Origin: a virus
Length of the DNA: 42,175 nt
Reading direction: 5' to 3' (one strand)
Virus record (IMG/VR): IMGVR_UViG_3300040957_000105
Coordinates: 1 to 42,175 of that record
Shown: one piece after another, positions 7,133 through 13,928 of the stretch
How the letters are laid out: each line of letters starts with the position of its first letter
Numbering within the stretch: the stretch's first letter is position 1
Notes under the pieces: model-generated
Databases searched by the model: none
Seen by the model: the letters and a program-made list of their open reading frames with translations, nothing else
What the model was told of the DNA's origin: nothing
Program-made: the position numbers and the translations under genes

Positions 7133-7221
7133 CACCGCTCCCTCAGACGATCAAAACACCAATTCTCAAACATGACACCGAGGACAATACCGAGAGGAAC
7201 AGTCATCAGGGCAATCGCCAT
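7129..7221 (-). CDS. 30-residue membrane micro-protein
   Basis: Its ATG is formed in a TAATG overlap with the stop of the gene upstream (7221-7511), and its TGA overlaps the GTG of the ART-like gene, so it is coupled on both sides. The product starts MAIALMTVPLGIVLGVMF, one hydrophobic segment, and ends in a charged tail (DRLRERW). It is too short for routine gene calling. Double coupling in one operon is the main support. It may anchor or modulate a neighbour; no function is known. Confidence 0.55.
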   Translation of the reverse strand: MAIALMTVPLGIVLGVMFENWCFDRLRERW

Positions 7222-7511
7222 TACCGCACCGCCGTATTGAATTCGTGAACAGCAGCTTTGTAGGTCGCAAGATTCGGCAACCCATCAAACGCACCATTGG
7301 CATCTTCGAGATTGCACTGCATGGCGAAATGGATGACCTCGGTGCTGCCGCCTGCGGCATGTTGGAAGGCCTGAGTGCACTCGTTCAGGTGGGCTACTTT
7401 TTCGGCAGTGATGGCGGCATCCTGACGGCTCACGGTTTGATGCTGCTCAAGAACGCCAAAACTCACTACGGCAAGAATGGCAACCAGTACCACGATCACT
7501 GCGATTTTCAT
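7221..7511 (-). CDS. Small membrane-anchored protein, 96 aa
   Basis: The ATG at 7511 follows TATGGAGGATTTC, so it is preferred over the in-frame ATG 12 bases upstream. Residues 2-20 (KIAVIVVLVAILAVVSFGV) form one membrane helix or uncleaved signal anchor. The rest, about 75 residues, is predicted outside the cytoplasm, is mostly helical, and contains two Cys. Size and topology resemble an inner-membrane spanin or a superinfection-exclusion protein, but there is no specific match. It is first in a three-gene leftward operon that runs against all neighbouring genes. Confidence 0.75.
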   Translation of the reverse strand: MKIAVIVVLVAILAVVSFGVLEQHQTVSRQDAAITAEKVAHLNECTQAFQHAAGGSTEVIHFAMQCNLEDANGAFDGLPNLATYKAAVHEFNTAVR

Positions 7512-7537
7512 GAAATCCTCCATACCAACAGTATACC

Positions 7538-7551
7538 GACCTCAGGAGGTC
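7538..7551. promoter_or_regulatory. Inverted repeat near the leftward operon start, possible operator
   Basis: GACCTC at 7538-7543 and GAGGTC at 7546-7551 form a perfect inverted repeat with a two-base centre. It abuts the TATACT-like sequence ahead of the 7221-7511 gene. GGTATACTGT there (complement of 7528-7537) is identical to ten bases at 137-146 in the left control region, so a shared regulator is possible. Confidence 0.35.
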
Positions 7552-7964
7552 TTTGGCTGGTGGGTAAACCACTGATTATAGGCAACTTACGTCAACAATT
7601 TCTGCAAACAGGCGAACAAATAGCGTATGCCGGGGCGGGGAATGTTGAGAAATAGTCTAAACTCAGTAATACAGACGATTGACGGACGTTCGGCGTTTGT
7701 TCGCTACGAAGAGGGGGCGAAAGATTACCAACCTTGGCTGGGGGCGGGGGGTGGAGCATATTCCCGCCCCCAACGTCCCAATCTACCAAATTTCATATAT
7801 CCCTCACCCGGCCCGGCTGCAAATACCTCATTCGCAACCATTCGTTGCAAACAAAGATACTTACACGATCTAATACCGAGTCTCAGGTCGGGCTGGGCAT
7901 GATTATCGCCTGTAGTGTGCTTTCTCCGCTCCGATTCTCAGGCTATTGACAGTATTTATAGATG

Positions 7965-7982
7965 GGGCCGGGTACCCGGCCC
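7965..7982. promoter_or_regulatory. Perfect 18-base palindrome, possible operator
   Basis: GGGCCGGGT at 7965-7973 is followed directly by its reverse complement ACCCGGCCC. It lies 13 bases after TTGACA (7946-7951) and 80 bases before the first late gene. A perfect dyad without a loop suits a dimeric repressor better than a terminator, though a seven-base stem with a GTAC loop could also form in RNA. Confidence 0.45.
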
Positions 7983-8062
7983 ACGTCTGGAACCGGACTC
8001 GGTCGCCGAGACCCGATCCGGTCGGTCCACTTAGTACCAAAAAATTTGGACTTAGGAACAAT

Positions 8063-8335
8063 ATGAGAAATGATGGTTATCGAGGAAGTAAGCAATCCCC
8101 GCCCCCCGGCCCGAGGTCGGGTTCGACTCACCGCCGTCTGAGGATTGATTCTCCCAAAACGTCCCCAACTCGCACCAGTGACAAGTATGAGATTCGTCTT
8201 GAAGCTTTGCTTCGGGACTGGATCGTACAAACTGAAACCCGGCTCCGCAACTTGGAGACGTTGGTTTCGTCCCTTCATTACTCCCGGAAGATCATCCTTC
8301 GGGAGTTAGACGATCTTTCCCAAGAGGAACTATGA
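8063..8335 (+). CDS. Hypothetical protein at the head of the late operon, 90 aa
   Basis: ATG at 8063 follows TTAGGAACA, and an upstream in-frame extension is non-coding in character. The first 45 residues are basic and Ser/Pro/Arg-rich. The rest is helical with a heptad-like pattern (LEALLRDWIVQTETRLRNLETLVSSLH) and an acidic end. It may be a small coiled-coil DNA-associated protein. It begins a tightly coupled gene chain leading to terminase (ATGA overlap with the next gene), so a packaging-related role is possible. Confidence 0.65.
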   Translation: MRNDGYRGSKQSPPPGPRSGSTHRRLRIDSPKTSPTRTSDKYEIRLEALLRDWIVQTETRLRNLETLVSSLHYSRKIILRELDDLSQEEL

Positions 8336-8643
8336 CAGACTCTACTCCGCAGAACGGCAAGGCTGTGTCCTTGACCCCAGACTCACCCGTTACCCAGTCC
8401 GCCTTCCTTGCCCAGCCCGCTACCCGTGGCGAGGTGCTTGGATTCATCAACCAGATCAGCCCTGTGTTACAGGTTGTCCCCTACCACGCTCTTGTCATCT
8501 CGCTCCTCATGGAGAAGCTGGGGATTACGGAGCAGGAGGTGGAAGCCCACCGCCTCGCGAAGCTTGCCGAGATACAAGCCGAGCAGGCCCAGCAAAAGGC
8601 TGCCGCCGAGATTCAATCCATGCACGACGGGGGGATCGCATAA
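8332..8643 (+). CDS. Hypothetical protein upstream of terminase, 103 aa
   Basis: ATG overlaps the preceding stop as ATGA, after AAGAGGAACT. The N-terminal 30 residues are Thr/Ser/Pro-rich and probably disordered. The centre has a hydrophobic helical stretch (LGFINQISPVLQVVPYHALVISLLMEKLG), then an Ala/Gln/Glu-rich helix. The hydrophobic stretch is broken by Pro and His and is probably a packed helix pair, not a membrane span. Its end overlaps the next ATG by one base. Function unknown. Confidence 0.7.
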   Translation: MTDSTPQNGKAVSLTPDSPVTQSAFLAQPATRGEVLGFINQISPVLQVVPYHALVISLLMEKLGITEQEVEAHRLAKLAEIQAEQAQQKAAAEIQSMHDGGIA

Positions 8644-8981
8644 TGTCGGACCTGAAACAACTCGAAGAGGAATTCAACCGCTTAAAGCAACGCACCTGCA
8701 AGATCGTGATCGACGGCAAGGAAATCACGACCCCCGATGGCTGGGTTGCCGAGTTTGCCCAGTCGGCACTCGGGTTCCGGGTCAGCATGATTAAGCTTTC
8801 GGTCCGGGAGTTGACGCTCACCGCCGAGAAGCGTGTCGAGCACCGCATACTCTATTACGATCCGCAAGGGAAGTTAGTCGCCGAGAATTACATCGATACC
8901 GGGTGGGAAGCCAGTGGTCCCGCTATCGGCACCGGACGCAACAAGATCGAACTCCCCGGCGATTACAAGATCATCAGGTAG
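8643..8981 (+). CDS. Hypothetical protein upstream of terminase, 112 aa
   Basis: Starts in a TAATG overlap. An N-terminal coiled segment (LKQLEEEFNRLKQR) precedes a beta-rich domain with KIVIDGKEITTPDGW, then SVRELTLT and HRILYYDPQGKLVAENYIDTGW strands. No motif is recognised. Placement next to the small terminase gene and strict gene coupling suggest a packaging or early head-assembly accessory. Confidence 0.7.
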   Translation: MSDLKQLEEEFNRLKQRTCKIVIDGKEITTPDGWVAEFAQSALGFRVSMIKLSVRELTLTAEKRVEHRILYYDPQGKLVAENYIDTGWEASGPAIGTGRNKIELPGDYKIIR

Positions 8982-8983
8982 TT

Positions 8984-9559
8984 ATGGCGACTTACGACGA
9001 GAACGGCAAGAAGATCGACGGGCGGAGGTTCAACAAGATCACTCCCGAGATGGAAGAGCGGAAGTACAAGCCCGGCCAAACCGGGAATCCTCTCGGTCGC
9101 CCTGCGGGCGGCAAGCCGAGTAAGTCGAAGGTTCTTTCCAAGCTGAATCAAATCTGGATGCGTTCCGAGGCACCGGAACAATGGTTCGTCGCCGGGCTCG
9201 AATACCTTTCCCGGAAAAACGGTAATGACATCAGCCTCAATATCGCCGAGTTGATCGCCGCCAGAATTGCCTATTGCCTTGCGACCAACACGAAGTACCA
9301 GAACCCCGCTTTGCTCAAGGAATATATCGACCGGGCGGAGGGTAAGGTTCCGCTCATCGTTCGCAGCAAGGATTACGGCGGCGACGACGACTTCGACGCC
9401 CTGACCGACGAGGAACTTGAGGCGTACCTCGAAGACATCGACCGCCGTGCCTTGCTTGCCCACAAACAAGCTGAGCAGGAGCAGCAACAGAAGCAACTCG
9501 AAGAGAAGGAGCCCGATGCCCCCGCAACTGAAGTCGCCGGACACGACGAAATTAACTAA
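8984..9559 (+). CDS. DUF5681-domain protein, probable terminase small subunit, 191 aa
   Basis: ATG at 8984 is two bases after the previous stop. Near residue 25 is KPGQTGNPLGRPAGGKP, the defining motif of DUF5681, a family found directly upstream of large terminase genes. Helical segments follow, and the C-terminus is a Gln/Glu/Lys-rich helix that may contact the large subunit. By position and motif it should recognise the packaging site and regulate the motor. The large subunit gene begins 44 bases before this one ends. Confidence 0.8.
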   Translation: MATYDENGKKIDGRRFNKITPEMEERKYKPGQTGNPLGRPAGGKPSKSKVLSKLNQIWMRSEAPEQWFVAGLEYLSRKNGNDISLNIAELIAARIAYCLATNTKYQNPALLKEYIDRAEGKVPLIVRSKDYGGDDDFDALTDEELEAYLEDIDRRALLAHKQAEQEQQQKQLEEKEPDAPATEVAGHDEIN

Positions 9560-11195
9560 GGCCGACATCGTTGCCGCCGCCAAGGCAAAGGTAAAGCTCG
9601 AAGCCCGGCAGTTGTCGAAGGACTTCTACGCCTTCTTCCTTGCCGCATGGAATGAGCTTAATCCCGGCTCCCCGATTTCCCCGTCATGGCACTATGAATA
9701 TCTTTGCGAGTGGTTGCAGTACGCAGCCAGTGGCGAGATGAAGCACGACCACCCGGAATGGCGTGGACTCAACATCAACGTTCCGCCCCGAACCTTGAAA
9801 TCGTTCATGACGAATGTCGCCTTCCCCGATTGGGTATGGACTTCACACCCCGATAAGAAATTCCTTTGTATCTCGTATGGCCTTGAGTTAGCGGTCAACG
9901 AAATCGCCGCTAAACGCCGCAAGCTATTGCTTTCGAATTGGTATTTCGCCCATTGGCCGAAGGTCAGGATCGTCGAGGATGTCAATTTGAAACATCGTTG
10001 GGATTCCGAACAGGGCGGCTACATGATCGCTACCACGCCGGGCGGATTCGCTTCCGGTTCGGGCGGTAACATCATCATCGTTGACGACATCATAAAACTC
10101 GCCGAGGAGAGCGTGTACGGTGCGGATCGCCCCAACGCCAATAAGTATTACGAATCGGAATTGTTCTCGCGTCTCAACAACCAAGCCTCGGATTTTTTCA
10201 TCAACATCAGCCAGCGTCTTCACGAAGAGGACTTCCCCGGATACCTCAATGCCAAGGAACCCGGCCTGTGGAAGAACATCGTCATTCCCATGGAATGCGA
10301 ACAGGACACCGAGTATGTGTTCCCGCTTTCCGGGAAAAGATATTTGCGGAAGAAGGGCGATGTGCTGCTCCCGGATCGGCACCCGCAGCATTGGGTTGCC
10401 CAGAACAAGCGGGACCCGCTCCGCTGGGCCGGACAATACCAGCAGAAGCCCATGCCCACGACGGGCAACTATATCGATCCCGCGTGGTGGAACTATTACG
10501 AATCGGACGAGAACGGCAAGGCGACGCAGGAGCTTCCGGTGTTTGACGCCGTGCACATGAGCGTTGACTGTGCGTTCAAAGGCACGCAGAAGTCCGACTT
10601 CGTTTGCTTGCAGAAGTGGGGACACATCCGGGCGGAAAATTATTTGCTGGAGCAGGTTTGCGAACGGCTGGATGCGGTGCAGACCGAGCAGGCGATTCTC
10701 GACATGCTGTATCACGGTCCTTCCGGCTACAAGCCCGACATACTTTTGATCGAAGAGGCGGCTAACGGCGTCGCCATCATACAGAAGTTTCAACGCATGT
10801 ACTTGCCCGTTACGTTAATTCCCGTCAACCCCGAGGGCGGTAAGTTGTCGCGTGCAATGTCGGTGCAGGCTGAGGCTAAGTCGTCCTATCTGCCAAAGAC
10901 CGCTCCGTGGCTCCGCGATTTCAAATCCGAACTCGCCCTCGGTGTGCTGGCTGCCGCCCACGATGACCAAATCGACGCATGGAGCCAAGCGATCAACTAT
11001 CGCCGCAACCATAGGTGGGGTTACTGGGAAGATTTAGAGCACAAGAAGGAAACAGTAGCCGCGACCGAACCCCAGCATGTAAAGCACGACCGCCCGACCC
11101 CGGAAGCCATCAAGTCCGAGCAGATCGCACTCGCCAAGCAGATGGTCCGCGACGAATTCGCATTCAAGTTGGGACGGCAAGGAAGGTTCAAATAA
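9516..11195 (+). CDS. terL: Terminase large subunit, 559 aa
   Basis: ATP-driven packaging motor and nuclease. ATG at 9516 follows AAGGAG; an earlier in-frame start at 9417 lies deep in the small-subunit gene and lacks a site. Residues 89-96 (VPPRTLKS) are the Walker A-type loop, and IIIVDD (186-191) is Walker B. The nuclease half shows three acidic positions: D351 in MSVDCAFKG, E413/E414 in ILLIEEAANG, and D483/D484 in AAHDDQIDAWSQA, the usual RNase H-like set. Length fits the family. The stop overlaps the next ATG (TAATG). The packaging strategy (cos or headful) cannot be read from this alone. Confidence 0.96.
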   Translation: MPPQLKSPDTTKLTKADIVAAAKAKVKLEARQLSKDFYAFFLAAWNELNPGSPISPSWHYEYLCEWLQYAASGEMKHDHPEWRGLNINVPPRTLKSFMTNVAFPDWVWTSHPDKKFLCISYGLELAVNEIAAKRRKLLLSNWYFAHWPKVRIVEDVNLKHRWDSEQGGYMIATTPGGFASGSGGNIIIVDDIIKLAEESVYGADRPNANKYYESELFSRLNNQASDFFINISQRLHEEDFPGYLNAKEPGLWKNIVIPMECEQDTEYVFPLSGKRYLRKKGDVLLPDRHPQHWVAQNKRDPLRWAGQYQQKPMPTTGNYIDPAWWNYYESDENGKATQELPVFDAVHMSVDCAFKGTQKSDFVCLQKWGHIRAENYLLEQVCERLDAVQTEQAILDMLYHGPSGYKPDILLIEEAANGVAIIQKFQRMYLPVTLIPVNPEGGKLSRAMSVQAEAKSSYLPKTAPWLRDFKSELALGVLAAAHDDQIDAWSQAINYRRNHRWGYWEDLEHKKETVAATEPQHVKHDRPTPEAIKSEQIALAKQMVRDEFAFKLGRQGRFK

Positions 11196-11506
11196 TGCTG
11201 ATTTTTTCGTATTTTTATCAGTGGGTGCGGTACCTCTACAACCGCCTGTTCACTTTTGATGTCAACCGGGTCTCCGCATGCCCGTCCTGCGGCTTGATTG
11301 GCGTTAAGAAACAAAAATTCTCCCTCCCTTATCAGAGGCTTGTCCTCGGTTGTCCGCGTTGCAACGCCATGTGGGCAATCGCTCCCGTCGTGCCCTACTC
11401 GGTGTGGGCCGTTAAAGGTATCGAGGAAGTTGCCATCGAGGAGCAAGCTGTCGAGGATGAAAAAGTCGCGAATCGTGAAATCGACTTGTTAGGAATCAAG
11501 AGGTAG
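11195..11506 (+). CDS. Small zinc-ribbon protein, 103 aa
   Basis: Begins in the TAATG overlap with the terminase gene. It opens with an aromatic hydrophobic stretch (LIFSYFYQWVRYLYNRLF), which may insert in a membrane interface or pack as a helix. CPSCG near residue 29 and CPRCN near residue 54 then form a zinc-ribbon pair, followed by an acidic helix. It lies between terminase and portal with one base before the next ATG. No known head protein matches. It may aid packaging or be accessory. Confidence 0.75.
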   Translation: MLIFSYFYQWVRYLYNRLFTFDVNRVSACPSCGLIGVKKQKFSLPYQRLVLGCPRCNAMWAIAPVVPYSVWAVKGIEEVAIEEQAVEDEKVANREIDLLGIKR

Positions 11507-11507
11507 T

Positions 11508-13211
11508 ATGAATTTCGATCTAGCAAAAAAGCTTTCCGCAATGACCGCTGACAAGCGGGATGTTCCTGTTACTCAGATTCAGAGACCCGGTGGTAGTCAG
11601 ATTATTCCGGGGCTCAACGTGTATTGGTTCTCGGCACTACAACCAACAACTCCTTCTGCACCAACAACTTACAGACCCCGCGTTTGGCCGTTCATTCCGG
11701 GTTGGAACAAAATCTGGCAGCCGCGTGAGGAAGAAGAGTCCCGCGTGCCGTTTGAGTTGTTATTCCGTTGCTCCGATGAGTGGGACCTATGGTCTGCTGC
11801 GATGGAAACTGTCATCGATAAAATTTTGAGTTTGGATTGGCAGATTCGTCCCAAGGGTCTCGCAACTAATGTAACTCAGCAAGTGCGTGCGATGGCCGAA
11901 GACGATCCTATCATCGATAAGTTGACCAGCATTTTCTCGCATCCCGCCCGCATCTCCGGCATGGATACGTTTCGTGGTTGGGGCAACAAACTTTTGACTG
12001 ATATGTACGTCGGTGATTGTGCGACCATCTGGCTGGAGAAAAACATGCTGGGTGAAATCATTTCGTTCACGCCCATCGATGGGGCTCACATCAAAGTCTA
12101 TATCGACGATACAGGAAGACGCCCCTGCGAAATTGACCCGGAAACGGGCCTCAAGGCAGCAGCTTATGCTCAAGTAGCTTATGGCTTACCAGCCATCGAC
12201 TTTACTGAGGACGAATTGCTTTACTGCGTCCGCAAGCCTCGCAACAAGACGCCTTACGGACGCAGCCATCTTGAACAGATACTTACATGGGCCAATGTAG
12301 GTATTCGTGCCCAAAGGTGGACTCTCGCATTTTTCACCGAGGGGAATACTCCCGAAATGCTGATTCCAGTGGATGCTTCCACACCCGCTCAGAAGATTGA
12401 GGAATGGAATACCTTACTTGACGCTAACTTGAGTGGTCAGCTTGGGGAACGTCGCAAGATCAAGATGATTCCCGCCATGAGTGGTGACGGTAAGATGCAA
12501 GTTATCTTCCCGAAAGCCGATGCGGGCGATTTGAAGACTCAGCTTGACGAATGGCTTGCCCGTATTATCTGTTTCACGCTAGGCCTCAACCCACAGGCAT
12601 TCGTCAAGTCGATGAACCGTGCGACCAGCGAACAGGCACAAGATACAGCCGAAGCCGAAGGTCAACAGCCCGTCATCAATTGGTTCGAAGACGTTTGCAA
12701 CGAATGCATCCGCCGCCTCGGTTACGGTGACGACTATGAGTTCGCCTTCCGTGTTCGCCGTGAGCAGGATGGTCTCAAGCAGATGCAAATCGACGTTGGC
12801 TATCTTGCCAAGGGCGTTTGGACCGTGAACGATGTGTTACGTGACTTGGGTATGGACATTGTTGATGAGGACTGGGCTGATAGCCACTACATCGACACGC
12901 CGACCGGAGCCATTCCGTTCCCGATGGTCGAGGAAATGACTCAGGCTAACATCGACAAGATCAAGCAGCCGCCCGCACCGAAAGCGGCACCGGGTGCCGG
13001 ATCGACATCGACTACGCCGGGGGCAGAAGTTGCCACGAATCCATCGAAGCAAACGGCTGCGATCAAAAAATCACTGAGCGAAGTTATCACCCTCGTGAAG
13101 GCTCATCACCCGGAAGCAAAAGAAGCTGCCGAGAAGCTGGAAACGAAGCTGACGAAGAAGCTCAAGAGTCTTCAGGCTGAAGTCGAGAAGAAAATAAAAG
13201 AGAAGGCATAA
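11508..13211 (+). CDS. Portal protein, 567 aa
   Basis: Dodecameric ring at the head vertex through which DNA enters and leaves. Position between terminase and head genes, size, and internal segments fit the HK97/SPP1-type portal: FELLFRCSDEWDLWSAAMETVIDKILSLDWQI, SFTPIDGAHIKVYID, YGRSHLEQILTWANV, and a long helix ending ARIICFTLGLNPQAFV with MNRATSEQAQ. After about residue 485 comes a Pro/Ala/Thr linker and a Lys/Glu-rich coiled coil (AIKKSLSEVITLVKAHH to the end), which is not always present in the family and may act as an internal scaffold tail. It ends two bases before the next gene. Confidence 0.93.
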   Translation: MNFDLAKKLSAMTADKRDVPVTQIQRPGGSQIIPGLNVYWFSALQPTTPSAPTTYRPRVWPFIPGWNKIWQPREEEESRVPFELLFRCSDEWDLWSAAMETVIDKILSLDWQIRPKGLATNVTQQVRAMAEDDPIIDKLTSIFSHPARISGMDTFRGWGNKLLTDMYVGDCATIWLEKNMLGEIISFTPIDGAHIKVYIDDTGRRPCEIDPETGLKAAAYAQVAYGLPAIDFTEDELLYCVRKPRNKTPYGRSHLEQILTWANVGIRAQRWTLAFFTEGNTPEMLIPVDASTPAQKIEEWNTLLDANLSGQLGERRKIKMIPAMSGDGKMQVIFPKADAGDLKTQLDEWLARIICFTLGLNPQAFVKSMNRATSEQAQDTAEAEGQQPVINWFEDVCNECIRRLGYGDDYEFAFRVRREQDGLKQMQIDVGYLAKGVWTVNDVLRDLGMDIVDEDWADSHYIDTPTGAIPFPMVEEMTQANIDKIKQPPAPKAAPGAGSTSTTPGAEVATNPSKQTAAIKKSLSEVITLVKAHHPEAKEAAEKLETKLTKKLKSLQAEVEKKIKEKA

Positions 13212-13213
13212 CC

Positions 13214-13798
13214 ATGACGCCTGAGGACATCAAAGCGATCCTCGCCGTCCTCGACTTCTCTGACGTGCAGGACGAGATACAAGCGGAGATTGAGGCTGCC
13301 ACTTTGGCCGGGGCGTCGGACGCCCTGCTGGGCGGCAACATCGATAACTCCGCCCTAATCGCAACTGCGAATCGTAACGCCCGCGACTACGCCAAGGAAC
13401 GTGCTGCCGAACTTGTCGGTCGCGGCGAACAGTCTATTGCAGACACTACCCGCGAGAAGTTGCGGGACATTCTCACTGCTTCGTTTGAGGAGGAGACTGA
13501 GATGCCGGACCTCCTTGAGGACATCAACAACTCCGGCATCTTCGATGAAGACCGGGCAAAGCTTATTGCGTTGACAGAGGTTAATCGGGGTGAGAATTTT
13601 GGCAATCTGTCTGCTTATGAGCAGATGAATATTGATACTGTGGACTGGGTTAATGGGGAAGAGGCCTGTTCTGAGTGTCAGGAGTATGAAGACAACTCAC
13701 CATACACTTTGAAAGAGGCCGCCGCCCTGCTTGATGAAACTCATCCGCGATGTCGCTGCGGCTTGGTGCCCCATATTGCTGAAGAGGGCGAGGAATGA
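13214..13798 (+). CDS. Mu F-like minor head (head morphogenesis) protein, 194 aa
   Basis: The C-terminal 90 residues carry the family signature: ALTEVNRGENFGNLSAYEQM, then a WVNGEEACSECQEYEDN segment, then DETHPRCRCGLVP. The CxxC and HPxCRC residues are the conserved metal-like cluster of PF04233 proteins (phage Mu gpF, SPP1 gp7). The protein is shorter than many members because the N-terminal domain is reduced to about 100 helical residues. It should join portal and capsid during early head assembly. A pentanucleotide repeat follows directly. Confidence 0.9.
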   Translation: MTPEDIKAILAVLDFSDVQDEIQAEIEAATLAGASDALLGGNIDNSALIATANRNARDYAKERAAELVGRGEQSIADTTREKLRDILTASFEEETEMPDLLEDINNSGIFDEDRAKLIALTEVNRGENFGNLSAYEQMNIDTVDWVNGEEACSECQEYEDNSPYTLKEAAALLDETHPRCRCGLVPHIAEEGEE

Positions 13799-13814
13799 TC
13801 CCCGCCCCCAGTTT

Positions 13815-13879
13815 GCCATACCGTGCCCGGCCTTACCACACCTCGCCGTGCCCTACCGCACCATACCATGCCATGCCCA
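13815..13879 (-). repeat. Second pentanucleotide array, inverted relative to the first
   Basis: Thirteen five-base units with plus-strand consensus [G/A]CCNN (GCCAT, ACCGT, GCCTT, ACCAC, GCCGT and similar) fill the gap after the head morphogenesis gene. Read on the minus strand this is GG[C/T] preceded by two free bases, the same consensus as 1993-2463 in opposite orientation. The gap contains little else apart from an AT-rich run before the protease gene start at 13929. Confidence 0.85.
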
Positions 13880-13928
13880 ATTACCCCTCAATTATACCAC
13901 AACTTTCCGACTCTTTATATGAGACACC

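Larger units (their letters stand above)
7524..8062. other. Intergenic control region between the leftward operon and the late genes
   Basis: This 540-base region separates divergent units and should contain promoters for both. Leftward it shows TATACT (complement of 7530-7535) and TATAAT (complement of 7575-7580), but neither has a well-spaced -35. Rightward it shows TTGACA at 7946-7951 just before an 18-base palindrome. Small hairpins such as CTCGG/CCGAG follow near 8000. No open frame here has a ribosome site or convincing composition. Confidence 0.5.

Noticed and set aside
7575-7595. TATAAT and TTGACG as a leftward promoter
   Set aside because: The spacing is only 9 bases, too short for sigma-70, so no promoter is called.
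7245-7655. Plus-strand 136-aa frame
   Set aside because: Shadow of the leftward 7221-7511 gene, which has a strong ribosome site and a membrane anchor.
7627-7902. Two overlapping plus-strand frames in the control region
   Set aside because: No ribosome site, poor composition, mutually conflicting frames, and overlapping promoter-like sequence.
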